Assembly (NCBI RefSeq): GCF_016863095.1
Contig: NZ_BOOF01000042.1
Coordinates: forward strand, 1 to 64,000
Reading direction: 5' to 3'
DNA length: 64,000 bases
DNA from: Microbispora siamensis
GTDB lineage: Bacteria > Actinomycetota > Actinomycetes > Streptosporangiales > Streptosporangiaceae
Shown here in pieces: positions 36,601-44,935 of this stretch. Each line of letters starts with the position of its first letter. Positions within the stretch are counted from its first letter, which is position 1. The translations under genes and the position numbers were made by a program. The notes beneath the pieces were generated by a model that saw only the letters and a program-made list of their open reading frames with translations, ran no database searches and was not told the origin of the DNA.

Positions 36601-36820
36601 AGGTGAGGACCAGCACGCGCTCGGGGTCCACGCCGCGGCGCTCGACCCGGTCGACGACGGTCTCCACGATCGTGGTGGTCTTGCCGGTGCCCGGCCCGGC
36701 GAGCACGAGCAGGGGCCCGCTCTCGTGCTCCACGACGGCGCGCTGATGTTCGTCCAGCACGGGAGCCGCGCGACGTCCCACGCCCCCGCGCCGCACCAGC
36801 CGGTAGTTCTGACCACTCAC
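33599..36820 (-). CDS. adnA: helicase-nuclease subunit AdnA with Fe-S nuclease domain
   Basis: About 1073 residues: Walker A LAGPGTGKTTTI, LTFSRKAAGELRERI, Walker B LVLVDEYQDTDPAQ, ILTAHRSKGLEWDVVVVAG and YVAATRARRRL, then a C-terminal RecB-type nuclease (VIIDIKTGSGK, then QLGVYQLA). SFTKCGLRW before the nuclease and CRTCAAKIAC at its end supply four Cys for the [4Fe-4S] cluster known in AdnA. It is the first gene of the pair, as in mycobacteria. The GTG at 36820 (VSGQNYRL) is preferred over one five codons upstream because GGTGG lies about 9 nt before it. Confidence 0.88.
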   Translation of the reverse strand: MSGQNYRLVRRGGVGRRAAPVLDEHQRAVVEHESGPLLVLAGPGTGKTTTIVETVVDRVERRGVDPERVLVLTFSRKAAGELRERITARMRRTTRTPLALTFHSYAYALLRREAVLAGEPPPRLLTGPEQLLEIRRLLHGELEDGARHWPADMRELLKTRGFAEELRDFLSRAAERGLYGDALVQLGREHGRPDWEAAGLFSYRYQDRFDLDPVPALDYSELIREAAGLLADGEVRRRERDAYDLVLVDEYQDTDPAQEFLLRQLAGDGRDLIAVGDPDQSIYGFRGADVQGILRFPERFPTRDGRDAPVVALRVCRRSGPALLEASRRVAYRLPAVPGHENRTGGHRDLIPVGDADPGEVKVLLADSASQEAAVVADTLRRAHLLDGVPWSRMAVLVRSAVRHVPLLRRALVTAGVPVVVAGDELPLVQEPGVRPLITLLRIAVAPGTLDVATAEELLTGPLGGTDMIGVRRLRRALRIAEHEAVAAESAAAEEAGQPALPFTPRSSDELLVAALRDARELGGVEPHVAAPAERLARLITTAREAVRHGQGAEETLWEIWQASGLAERWTEASLAGGARGAQADRDLDAVVALFDHVARFTDRLPKAGVAVFLDDLTSQEIAGDSLAESAPEGDAVRILTAHRSKGLEWDVVVVAGVQEGLWPDLRLRGSLLGTEALVEFAGGSALDTTQAATAALASKLLAEERRLFYVAATRARRRLVVTAVGGEDTDERPSRFLTELLPGGVEPATVDDRARWLSMSALVADLRAAVCDTSKPEAVRREAAAHLARLAQAGVPGANPGEWYALTPISDDRPLGWPDDVVQISPSSVESFTKCGLRWMLETAVGAGSSNVTQSLGTVVHAIAAMATEDGTDYVKRLDDIWDQFDFGGLWFNRKQRRVAEQMVDRFVRWQKDKPRDLVAVEEAFTVRVPGHDIQITGRVDRVERDEAGRAVIIDIKTGSGKPKDTEIDRHPQLGVYQLATTLGAFERHGLVQPGGASLLHLGKAAGQSADAREQAQRALADDPEPDWAESLVKTVATGMSANVFVATVNDGCRTCAAKIACPVNDNGGQVC

Positions 36821-36892
36821 AGCACAGCATTCCACCAGATCACTGGGACAGATCGTGCCCGAATGCCCACTCCGTGTCCTAGTGGGGGTGGA

Positions 36893-37747
36893 TCAGCCGG
36901 CCGCCGTCACCCGTACGCCCGGCTCGTCGTGAAGGTCGCCGCGATGGGCCTGCCGGAGCCGCTCCAGCGTGCGGCCGGTCGAGGAGGCCGGATCGGCGGT
37001 GTACATGACGACCAGCAGGTCGGGCTCCCCGGGCAGGGCCAGGGTCTCGTACGCGAAGTCCAGGTCGCCGAGCTCCGGGTGCCGCAGCAGCTTGACCCCG
37101 AAGGTCTTCTCGGCCACCCGGTGCTCCTCCCAGAGGCGGGCGAAGTCCGGGTCGGCGGACAGGTCGGCGACGAGCGGGCCCAGCAGCGGGTCGTCGGGGT
37201 GCCTCCCGGCGTACAGGCGCAGGTGGGCGATGGTCTCGGCGGCCACGGCCGGCCAGTCGCGATAAAACGAACGCGCCCGCGGCGACAGGAACGTCTGGCG
37301 GGCCATGTTGCGCTCACCCGCGGGCATGGCCGAGAAGCCGTTGATCCGGTCGGAGAGGGCGTTCCAGGCCAGCACGTCCATCCGGGGCCCGATGACGCAG
37401 GCCGGCAGGGAGTCGGCCGCGTCCAGGAGCATCCGCACCCCGGGCCGGACATGGGCGAGGGGAGCCCGCTGGTCGTCCGGCGGGCGGAGGAGGCGGCGCA
37501 GGTGCGCCCGCTCGGTGCCGTCCATGCGCAGCACCCGGGCGACCGAGTCGAGCACCTCGTCGGAGACGTTGCGTACGCGCTGCTGCTCCAGGCGGATGTA
37601 GTACTCGACGCTCACGCCCGCGAGCAGCGCGACCTCCTCACGCCGCAGCCCGCTGACGCGCCGCCGCCCGTTTGCGGGGAGCCCGGCGTCCTCGGGCCGG
37701 ATCCGGGCCCGGCGAGAGCGCAGGAACCGTCCCAGATCACCATCCAT
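36893..37747 (-). CDS. XRE-type HTH regulator with MmyB-like C-terminal domain
   Basis: A 284-residue regulator. The N-terminal Xre HTH is visible in GLRREEVALLAGVSVEYYIRLEQ; the C-terminal domain has the MmyB-like pattern (DVLAWNALSDRI, NMARQTFL, FYRDWPAVAAETIAHLRLYAG), a putative small-molecule-binding PAS-like fold. Regulators of this class usually sit divergent to one short-chain dehydrogenase gene, as here (106 nt apart), and are presumed to control it. The ATG at 37747 begins MDGDLGRFLRSRRARI, the standard start of this family. Confidence 0.9.
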   Translation of the reverse strand: MDGDLGRFLRSRRARIRPEDAGLPANGRRRVSGLRREEVALLAGVSVEYYIRLEQQRVRNVSDEVLDSVARVLRMDGTERAHLRRLLRPPDDQRAPLAHVRPGVRMLLDAADSLPACVIGPRMDVLAWNALSDRINGFSAMPAGERNMARQTFLSPRARSFYRDWPAVAAETIAHLRLYAGRHPDDPLLGPLVADLSADPDFARLWEEHRVAEKTFGVKLLRHPELGDLDFAYETLALPGEPDLLVVMYTADPASSTGRTLERLRQAHRGDLHDEPGVRVTAAG

Positions 37748-37761
37748 GCGCCCAAGACTAG

Positions 37762-37778
37762 TACTGCGGTTACCAGTA
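37762..37778. promoter_or_regulatory. candidate operator between XRE regulator and SDR
   Basis: TACTGCGGTTACCAGTA has 5-bp inverted ends (TACTG/CAGTA) around a 7-bp centre, placed between the divergent regulator and dehydrogenase genes. A binding site is inferred from position and symmetry only. Confidence 0.4.
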
Positions 37779-37853
37779 AAAGGCGTGCGCTGGGTAAGCC
37801 CGGCACGCCCCGCCAGAGTGGCTCTCGTCAAGCTCGAACGCGAAGGAGTCACG

Positions 37854-38615
37854 ATGAGCTACGAGAACCTGGCCGGACGCGTCGCCGTGGTCACCGGGGC
37901 CGCCAGCGGCATGGGAGAGGCGACGGCCCGGCTGCTGGCCGCCTCAGGCGCGAAGGTCGCGCTGCTCGCCCGCCGCGCCGACCGGCTGGAGGACCTGGTC
38001 CGGAAGATCGCCGCGGACGGCGGCACCGCGCTGGCCGTGACCGCGGACGTCACCCGGGACGACAGCGTGGCCGCCGCCGTGGACCGTGTCCACGCCGAGT
38101 TCGGGGCTGTGGACCTGGTGGTCAACGCCGCGGGCGTGATGCTGCCCAACCCGATCGACGACGGCCGCATCGACGAGTGGACGCGCATGCTCGACACGAA
38201 CATCGCGGGCGTCCTGCGGGTGACGCGGGCCTTCACGGCCGACCTGCTCGCCGCTGCGGCGGAGGGCCGTACGGCCGACCTCGTCAACATCTCGTCGATC
38301 GGCGCCCACCTCGTCTTCCCCGGCTACGCCGTCTACGGGGCGACCAAGGCCGCCCTCACCCACCTGTCCACGAACCTGCGTGCGGAGTTCGGCCCGCGCG
38401 GCGTGCGGGTGACCAACATCGAGCCGGGCCTGACGGCGACGGAGCTGGGCGACCACGTCGACAGCCCGGAGCTCGGGGCGCAGTTGGCCGGGATGTTCCA
38501 GGTCATCACGCCCATGACCGCCGAGGAGATCGCCGACCTGATCGGGTACACGGTCAGCCGGGCCAAGCACGTCAACCTCCGCCAGGTCGTCGTGCTGCCG
38601 ACCAACCAGGCCTGA
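37854..38615 (+). CDS. classical SDR family oxidoreductase
   Basis: A 253-residue classical short-chain dehydrogenase: cofactor motif TGAASGMG, NAAGVM (NNAG equivalent), catalytic Ser in NISSIGAHL and YxxxK as YGATK. Arg residues after the second strand (LLARRADRLEDL) favour NADP(H). Substrate unknown. The ATG has GAAGGAG 6 nt upstream. It is probably regulated by the divergent XRE protein. Confidence 0.93.
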   Translation: MSYENLAGRVAVVTGAASGMGEATARLLAASGAKVALLARRADRLEDLVRKIAADGGTALAVTADVTRDDSVAAAVDRVHAEFGAVDLVVNAAGVMLPNPIDDGRIDEWTRMLDTNIAGVLRVTRAFTADLLAAAAEGRTADLVNISSIGAHLVFPGYAVYGATKAALTHLSTNLRAEFGPRGVRVTNIEPGLTATELGDHVDSPELGAQLAGMFQVITPMTAEEIADLIGYTVSRAKHVNLRQVVVLPTNQA

Positions 38616-38628
38616 GCAGGCCCGCCGA

Positions 38629-39036
38629 TCACGGTGTGTGCGGCCGGGTGAGTCGGGTCCGGACGAGGCCGATGAGCGAGGGACCGCCCCTGAAGCACCA
38701 CAGGGCGATGACGGGATCGCAGATGGCGCAGCCGAAGGACGAGTCATGGGCGAAGGGAATGATCGGGCTGCCCTTGAGGTGGTGAAGGATGTCCCACCCG
38801 GTGTGCAGCAGCCAGGCGATCCCGATGAACGTCCACGACTCCAGGCCGCGGTAGGCGCAGTACGCGACGAGGGCGGTGAAGGGGAACTCCCAGCCGCCGA
38901 GGCCCCCGCCGCTGAGATAGGCGGCCCCCGCTCCGGCCACCATGACGGCGTTGAAGCGGCGGCGGTGCGGTTCGGGGATCAGCGACATCAGCACGGCGTA
39001 GGCGAGGCCGATCAGGATCGGCAGGACAAGACTCAT
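38629..39036 (-). CDS. DUF6010 family membrane protein
   Basis: A 135-residue integral membrane protein with about four hydrophobic segments and the DUF6010 conserved segment HTGWDILHHLKGSPIIPF followed by SSFGCAICDPVIALW. The His/Asp/Cys residues in this segment could bind metal, but no function is known. It is convergent with the SDR gene (13 nt apart). Confidence 0.82.
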   Translation of the reverse strand: MSLVLPILIGLAYAVLMSLIPEPHRRRFNAVMVAGAGAAYLSGGGLGGWEFPFTALVAYCAYRGLESWTFIGIAWLLHTGWDILHHLKGSPIIPFAHDSSFGCAICDPVIALWCFRGGPSLIGLVRTRLTRPHTP

Positions 39037-39260
39037 GAGCGTGCGGCTTTCTGGGATGGCTCTCCGATGACGCGAGCAGACGGCCGCACCGCGAATGGTG
39101 ACGGCGGACCCGCGTCAGAAAGCCAACCAGTCGGCCGGCATCCCTTCCCAGGGGAATTGACGACACATGCCGACGGGATCCCGCCAGGCGTCGGCGCGAG
39201 ATGCCTAACCCCGGGCCGTAGCAGGCGTACCGGCCAGGAGGAAGAACCGGCGGGACCCGC

Positions 39261-39794
39261 CTACGCGGATGGACGTCCCTTGCCGGGCACGTCTCCGAGA
39301 GGGACATCGCGCAGGATGAGCAGCAGGAGGAGGGCACAGCCCACGGTGAGCGCGATGTCGGCGACATTGCCGACGAAGAGGCCACCGTAGTCGATGAAGT
39401 CCACGACATGCCCCTGGGCGAAGCCGGGCGGGCGGAAGAGGCGGTCGAGCAGATGGGAGGTGGCGCCGCCCAGCAGGGTACCCAGCACCAAAGCCCACGC
39501 CGGCGAACGCAGCCTCCGCCCGACGTACAGGATGCCGGCGACCGCGGCGGCCGCCGTCAGGGTGAACACCCACGTCGTCCCCTCGCCGATCGAGAACGCG
39601 GCGCCGGGGTTCAGCAACAGCCGCAACCCGATCAGCCGCGGGATCAGCGTGATGCCCTCACCGTCCGAAAGCGCGGAGATCGCCCAGAACTTGGAGGCCT
39701 GGTCCACGAGAAGAACCACCGCGGCCAGCACGAGCATTCGCCCGTACGGCCGCGTTCCCGATCTCGTCTCCTGCGAACCTCGTCCGTCCGACAT
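39261..39794 (-). CDS. lspA: lipoprotein signal peptidase II
   Basis: A 177-residue aspartic membrane protease with four transmembrane segments. Family motifs: VDQASKF in the first segment, NPGAAFS, GGATSHLLDRLFR (catalytic Asp in LDR) and VVDFID...GNVADI (second catalytic Asp). It cleaves the signal peptide of lipidated prolipoproteins such as the lipoprotein at about 26 kb. Located 35 nt after the TagF-like gene on the same strand. Confidence 0.95.
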   Translation of the reverse strand: MSDGRGSQETRSGTRPYGRMLVLAAVVLLVDQASKFWAISALSDGEGITLIPRLIGLRLLLNPGAAFSIGEGTTWVFTLTAAAAVAGILYVGRRLRSPAWALVLGTLLGGATSHLLDRLFRPPGFAQGHVVDFIDYGGLFVGNVADIALTVGCALLLLLILRDVPLGDVPGKGRPSA

Positions 39795-39829
39795 CTCTAC
39801 CTCCCAATCCGCGACGTTCTCGGTTCCGG

Positions 39830-42727
39830 TCAGGAGGAGAACACCTGGTCGATGACGCGGGCGGTGGCCTTGCCGTTGTCGTGCGGCGCGTAGGTCCGGA
39901 CGAAGGCCGCGTAACGGTCGGCCAGCTTGGCGGTCACGGTGTCGATGTTCCGCAGGACCTCCACGACCTCGGGCGAGGTCTCCAGCCGCGGTCCCGGGCG
40001 CTGCGACTCCAGGTCGAGGTACAGCCCGCGGGACGAGCGATACTTGCCCAGGTCCGGCGTGAACAGCACGACCGGCCGCCCGGTCGCCACGAAGTCGAAC
40101 ATGACCGACGAGTAGTCGGTGACGAGCACGTCGGCGATCAGCAGCAGATCGGCGGTGTCGGGATAGGTCGTCACGTCGATCGCGAAGCCGTCGTGCGCGT
40201 TCACGTGGGGGAAGGCCTGCATCATGTGGCCGCGGACCAGCACCACGTGGTCGGCGCCGAGTGCCCGCTTCGCGTCCGCCAGGTCGAGCTTGACCGCGGC
40301 GTTCCTGCGGTCGTAGTCGCGGTAGGTGGGCGCGTACAGGACGACCCGCTTGCCCTCGGGAATGCCGATCCGGCGCCGGATCTCCGCCGCCAGCGCGTCA
40401 CGGTCGCCGGCGACGAGGACGTCGTTGCGCGGGTAGCCCGACTCCAGGATCTCGCCCTCGTAGCCGAAGGCCTTGCGCAGCACGGACGACGCCCACGGGC
40501 TCTGCGACAGCAGCAGGTCCCAGCCGCGGACCTCCACGGCCTGGCGGTGCCACACCGGGGGCCGGGGCTCGCGCTTCATGTGGGCCTGGTCGCGGCCGAT
40601 GTGCTTGACCGGCGTGCCGTGCCAGGTCTGCAGGAGCACCTGGTCCTCACGGGTGCGGAACCACTGCGGCATGAAGTTGTTGGAGACGATGTAGCGGGCG
40701 CGGGCCAGCGCCTCGTAGTGCTCCCGGCTGCCCTCGCGGACGACCGTGGGCACCACGCCGTCGCCGAGGCCCAGTTCACGCGAGCCCGGCGGGACGAACG
40801 CGCCGTCCCTGACGACCCAGATGTGCTCGCCCTCGTCGCCGCGCCGCAGCCGCTCCTCGTAGATGGCGCGCGGGTTGTCGGAGTAGGCGCGGCCGTCGAA
40901 GGAGACGTAGACGGTGGCCTCGCGCAGCGGCCGGGCGCGCTCGGCGGGGTAGAAGGTGCGGCTGAGCGCCCACACGCCCGCCGCGCTCCGCTCGTCGCCG
41001 GGCCGATCCTCGGCCGCCACGAGCACCGGCACGTCGTAGCGGGTGGCGACGAACCGGTAGACCCGGCCGCCGATGATCCGGGGGCTCTCGTCCAGCGCGT
41101 CGAGGCCGGCGTGGTCGAACCGGGCGGGCACCATGGCCGGGCCGTACCTGCCGGGCGGGGCCACCGAGACGTTCCAGGTGCCCTCGGCCAGCGGCACGGC
41201 CGATCCGAAGCGCGGCATCGCGCCGGGCGACAGCCGTACGGTGAACCGCTCGCCGTCGCGCTCGAGCGGCACGCGGATCGTGAGCCCGCCCCGGTGCCGC
41301 AGCACGAGGTCGCGCGGGCCCTGGTCGGGGTCGGGGTAGCGGCCGGTGAGCGTGATCGACTCGTCGTGCCACTCGGCCGAGGTGATCACGGGCAGGATCT
41401 TGTGGCCCGAGATGACGACGCGGTCGCGCCGGTCGCCCTGCACCGTGACCTCGCGCTCGCCGATGAGCAGACGGGTCTCCTCCGCGCCCTCCAGCATGAC
41501 GGCCGCGGCCGGGTCTCCCTTGGGCTCGACCCACAGTCGCCGGGACTCCGCGTTGAGCAGGGTGCCGACCGCGAGCGACAGCGAGAAGCGGCTGCCGCCC
41601 TCGACCGGGGCGAAGTCGGCCGACATACGGTGCCCGCCGACGCGGGCCTTGCCCCTGGTGATGGGCCGGCCCGGCAGGAAGCCGGTGAGCTCGATGGTGT
41701 CGCCGTTCAGCTGCACGCCGGTGAGCTGGGCGCGGGTCGGCTGGTAGACCACCTGCAGCGCCTTGTCGGAGGTCCACACCGGCCGCACCCACCAGCGGGG
41801 GCGCACCTGCAGCCCGGCCGGGCGCTCGGTGCGGCCGATCACCGGACCGCGCAGCACGCCCTTGGCGCGGGCGGCGCGGCTCCAGATGACGATCTCGGCC
41901 CGCCAGGTGGTGGTGTCCTGGACGGTGTGGCGGCGGCGCAGCACCCGCTTCGCGCCGCGCACCAGGGCCCGCACCCCGGCGCGCCAGCGCAGGGCGAACG
42001 GATGCAGCTCGGCCGTGAAGCCGGCCCAGTCGTAGTTGCATCCGGGTTCGCGGGCGGCGTGGGTGGCCTCGGGGCGGTAGGTCCTGCGGGTCTTCATCGT
42101 GACCCGCGGCAGCCAGCGGGGGCCGTGCAGCACGACGGTGGCGCGGTTGAACCGCCCGCTGCGGACCGACAGGCCCGCGATGTAGGCGTGTCCGGTCACC
42201 CTCAGCCGGTTGCCCACCCAGGTGATGTCGTCGATCTGCGTGACCGGCACGAGGTCGGCTGCCCGCAGGCGCAGCAGCGAGGGGTCGCCGACCTCGACCG
42301 GCAGGTCGGCGTACCACCGCAGGCCCCGCCGGACCCGGCGGGAGGGCTCGGCCGCGGCGGCGGCGAGCTTGGCCAGCGCGTCGCTCTCGGCGAGCTCGCC
42401 CGGGTCCTGCGTCTCGATCAGGTGGCAGGCGACCCGGCGCCCGACCGGCAGCTCACGCTTGACCTTCGGATCGACCTCCGCGAGGTACGGCCGGAGCGCG
42501 TCGATGGTCTGGCGGCGGCGGGCGGGCCCGCGCTTGGCTGCGGCGTCGAGGCGCAGACCCAGGGGACCGACGATCGCCTCACGGTCGACCTCCCGGCGCT
42601 GCGCGGGGCTCAGCCCCTCCGCGCGCACGAGCGCGACCAGCGCGTCTATCGGCTCACCGCGGTCGTAAAGCTCCTGGACAGCCCGCAGTCGTTCAGCGAC
42701 GACGTCGCCCGTGGGTGCGGGTGTCAT
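39830..42727 (-). CDS. TagF-like CDP-glycerol glycerophosphotransferase with long N-terminal region
   Basis: A 965-residue protein. The C-terminal ~370 residues are a glyphos_transf domain (PF04464): QTWHGTPVKHIGRD, SQSPWASSVLRKAFGY, GYPRNDVL, VLYAPTYRD and VTDYSSVMFDF, which binds CDP-activated polyols. Such enzymes polymerise or prime teichoic-acid-type glycerol phosphate chains. The first ~560 residues have no catalytic motifs and include many beta-rich segments, typical of large actinobacterial TagF relatives. Membrane-associated at the inner face. No other wall-polymer genes are adjacent. Confidence 0.88.
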   Translation of the reverse strand: MTPAPTGDVVAERLRAVQELYDRGEPIDALVALVRAEGLSPAQRREVDREAIVGPLGLRLDAAAKRGPARRRQTIDALRPYLAEVDPKVKRELPVGRRVACHLIETQDPGELAESDALAKLAAAAAEPSRRVRRGLRWYADLPVEVGDPSLLRLRAADLVPVTQIDDITWVGNRLRVTGHAYIAGLSVRSGRFNRATVVLHGPRWLPRVTMKTRRTYRPEATHAAREPGCNYDWAGFTAELHPFALRWRAGVRALVRGAKRVLRRRHTVQDTTTWRAEIVIWSRAARAKGVLRGPVIGRTERPAGLQVRPRWWVRPVWTSDKALQVVYQPTRAQLTGVQLNGDTIELTGFLPGRPITRGKARVGGHRMSADFAPVEGGSRFSLSLAVGTLLNAESRRLWVEPKGDPAAAVMLEGAEETRLLIGEREVTVQGDRRDRVVISGHKILPVITSAEWHDESITLTGRYPDPDQGPRDLVLRHRGGLTIRVPLERDGERFTVRLSPGAMPRFGSAVPLAEGTWNVSVAPPGRYGPAMVPARFDHAGLDALDESPRIIGGRVYRFVATRYDVPVLVAAEDRPGDERSAAGVWALSRTFYPAERARPLREATVYVSFDGRAYSDNPRAIYEERLRRGDEGEHIWVVRDGAFVPPGSRELGLGDGVVPTVVREGSREHYEALARARYIVSNNFMPQWFRTREDQVLLQTWHGTPVKHIGRDQAHMKREPRPPVWHRQAVEVRGWDLLLSQSPWASSVLRKAFGYEGEILESGYPRNDVLVAGDRDALAAEIRRRIGIPEGKRVVLYAPTYRDYDRRNAAVKLDLADAKRALGADHVVLVRGHMMQAFPHVNAHDGFAIDVTTYPDTADLLLIADVLVTDYSSVMFDFVATGRPVVLFTPDLGKYRSSRGLYLDLESQRPGPRLETSPEVVEVLRNIDTVTAKLADRYAAFVRTYAPHDNGKATARVIDQVFSS

Positions 42728-42967
42728 ACGGGAGGCACCACCCTTCGCCAGACCTGTGTTCAGAAAATGGTAATGCCCTCAGAACACTGCCGGACCTGAC
42801 TCGCGGAAGCCTGTGGATTTCCTGTGAATCAGCGGGTGACGCCCCTGTGGCACGGGGTGACGAGCGGCACTACGCCGGGGGAAGGGCGCCCGTCCGACCG
42901 TCCGGGGCGCGGCCTGTCAGCTCCCGGGTCAGGGCCTCGAACGGGCTATCGTGATCACCGGCGACGG

Positions 42968-43288
42968 TCAGGCGCGGCCGTCCCAGCGGGCCGCGCGCAT
43001 GTCGGCGCGGGCGCCGCGGACCGGGGTGCCCTCCTCGCGCCACCGGGCCAGGCACTCGCCCTCCAGGCCGGGCGCGGGGGTGCCGTCGGCGTGGATCACC
43101 CGCCACCACGGCACGGCTCCGCCCCACAGCGACATCACGCGGCCGACCTGCCGGGGGCCGCCCTCGCCGAGATACTCGGCGACGTCTCCGTACGACATCA
43201 CCTTGCCGGGCGGGATCCGCTCGACCAGGTCGAGCACCCGCTCCGCGTACGGCGGCGGCTGGCCGCGGCCGTCTCTCAAGCGCTCCAC
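42968..43288 (-). CDS. alkyltransferase-like protein (ATL, MGMT family)
   Basis: A 106-residue MGMT-fold protein. The family start VLDLVERIPPGKVMSYGDVAEYLG is clear, but the catalytic PCHR motif of O6-alkylguanine transferases is VPWWRV here, so the alkyl-accepting Cys is Trp. This is the hallmark of ATL proteins, which bind alkylated bases without repairing them and hand them to nucleotide excision repair. The GTG start lies 13 nt inside the end of the preceding gene on this strand. Confidence 0.92.
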   Translation of the reverse strand: MERLRDGRGQPPPYAERVLDLVERIPPGKVMSYGDVAEYLGEGGPRQVGRVMSLWGGAVPWWRVIHADGTPAPGLEGECLARWREEGTPVRGARADMRAARWDGRA

Positions 43289-43644
43289 TCAGTGGGCCCG
43301 GCCGCGATGATCTCTTCGAGCTTGCCGAACTCGTAGGTGGACGATCCGTTGATCTGCTCGACGACGCCGTTCCTGATGCCGTACGCCTCGCCGTCCTCAC
43401 CCACGAGCCGGGCCCCCATGAGATCGGTGAGAAGTGCCAGCTGGGCGACCTGCCAGTCGGACCCGGGCTGGCCGGAGAGCCGTCCCGACCAGGTCGCGAT
43501 CTGGTGCACGGAGTCGCCGTGGCGCGCGACGACCTCGCCCGCCTCGTGCGACCCGCGCAGCTCGAATCCGGCCCGTGCCGAGACGCTCGCGAGTTCGGCG
43601 TAGGCGAGCGGTGCATCCCGCTCTACGCGCAGCTCGTACCCCAT
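43276..43644 (-). CDS. conserved hypothetical protein upstream of ATL gene
   Basis: A 122-residue protein, not recognised. It opens MGYELRVERDAPLAYAELASVSARAGFELRG with mixed alpha/beta character and no signal peptide or membrane segment; a Trp-rich central loop (IATWSGRL) is visible. The ATG at 43644 is the first good start after AT-richer sequence. It overlaps the ATL gene by 13 nt, so the two are translationally coupled. Confidence 0.75.
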   Translation of the reverse strand: MGYELRVERDAPLAYAELASVSARAGFELRGSHEAGEVVARHGDSVHQIATWSGRLSGQPGSDWQVAQLALLTDLMGARLVGEDGEAYGIRNGVVEQINGSSTYEFGKLEEIIAAGPTEWSA

Positions 43645-43762
43645 GAGCCGCGACCCTAGCGAAACTTGACCTGGCTTTGTCACCGGAAACACGAACATCG
43701 GGATTACCGCGTCCGAAATGCTGCAGAACGGCGGCCAACATGTGATCACCGGCGGCATCTGG

Positions 43763-44935
43763 CTACCGGCGGCGCAGCGCGACGGCCGCGGCGCAGAAAC
43801 CGCCGATTCCGAGGGCGACGGCGATGCCGTAGATCCAGAGCCTAACCGGATCCGGCCCCGGGCGCGCGGGCCCCTGCGCGATCGGGCCCTTGCCGAAATG
43901 CGCGTCGTCCTGCACGGACGACGCGTGGCCATATCCGGTCAGCTCCGCGGCCTTGCGCAGGGCCGCCGCCGCGTCCACGACTCCGAATCCGACTTTGTCG
44001 TCATAACCCGCGGGCGGGTGAGGACGGGAGGTCGCCGTCAAAGCGCGCGACACCAATTCCGGCGACAAATCCGGATATTTCGCCTTTATTAGTGCGATAG
44101 TGCCCGCGACGAGCGCGCTGGCCACCCCGGTCCCCGACACGGCCCCCTTGCGGCCCCCGGCGAGGGTGACGGGCACGCGGTCGCCCGGCGCGGCGACCAG
44201 GACCGAGAGGTTGTCGCTGCTGCCCGGGGTCTTGGCGCCCTTGCGGTCGACGGCGGCGACGCCCACCACCCCGGGATAGCCCGCGGGGAACGCCCAGTAG
44301 GAGGTGCCGTTCTGCCGGGCGTACGGCGACCGGCCGGCGTCTCCGACGGCCGCGACGAGCACCACGCCCCGCGCCAGCGCGAAGGAGATGGCGTCCCGCT
44401 CCACGCGGTCCACGCCGTACGCGGGGACGGGCAGGCAGATGACCTTGGCGCCCCGGCCGGTCGCGTAGCGGATGCCGCGGGCGAGCGGGCTGTCCTGTGT
44501 CTCCGCTGCCGGGCCCTCGGGCTCCGCGGAGCCGCCCCCGGGACGGCTCCGGACCACGGGGAGGGACAGCACCCGCGCCTCCGGCGCGATCCCGGACGTT
44601 CCCCCGCCGCGCCCGCTCCCGGCGATCGCCGAGGCCAGCGCGGTCACGTCGTCGCCCGGCCGCACCGTGTCGTCGCCGAACGTCGCGCCCGTCATGTCCG
44701 GCCCGCGCTCGACCCGGCCGCTCAACTCGGGCACGCCGGTGTCGGGCTGCCCGCCGCCGAGCAGGGCGACGGTCACGCCCGCGCCCTTGCTGACCTTCCA
44801 GGCGGCGGCGGCGTTGACGGCGTCGAGCGCCCACCGCGAATCCTCGCCGCCGGGCGCCGGCGCCGCCCAGACCGCCGGTCCGGTGCCCAGGAGGACGGCC
44901 GTCAGCGCCGCGCAGAGGGAGGCCGGCCTCAGCAC
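43763..44935 (-). CDS. catalytically dead mycosin-like subtilase (S8 pseudoprotease)
   Basis: A 390-residue S8-fold protein with signal peptide (residues 1-25) and a C-terminal membrane segment (YGIAVALGIGGFCAAAVAL), as in mycosins. All four active-site positions differ from the active paralogue at 45844: the Asp of VLDSG is Gly (ALLGGG, residue 60), the His of HGT is Asp (DVT, residue 96), the oxyanion Asn of AGND is Asp (VGDAG), and the Ser of GTSQA is Gly (GTGVA). The frame is intact with normal codon use, so this is a maintained pseudoenzyme. The GTG overlaps the upstream stop by 7 nt. Confidence 0.9.
   Translation of the reverse strand: MLRPASLCAALTAVLLGTGPAVWAAPAPGGEDSRWALDAVNAAAAWKVSKGAGVTVALLGGGQPDTGVPELSGRVERGPDMTGATFGDDTVRPGDDVTALASAIAGSGRGGGTSGIAPEARVLSLPVVRSRPGGGSAEPEGPAAETQDSPLARGIRYATGRGAKVICLPVPAYGVDRVERDAISFALARGVVLVAAVGDAGRSPYARQNGTSYWAFPAGYPGVVGVAAVDRKGAKTPGSSDNLSVLVAAPGDRVPVTLAGGRKGAVSGTGVASALVAGTIALIKAKYPDLSPELVSRALTATSRPHPPAGYDDKVGFGVVDAAAALRKAAELTGYGHASSVQDDAHFGKGPIAQGPARPGPDPVRLWIYGIAVALGIGGFCAAAVALRRR

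Noticed and set aside
33815-38785. 1656-codon plus-strand open frame
   Set aside because: Runs antisense to adnA and the XRE gene and then across the SDR gene in another frame; composition is that of a shadow frame.
39881-42799. 972-codon plus-strand open frame
   Set aside because: Antisense to the TagF-like gene, which has clear glyphos_transf motifs; the antisense product has none.
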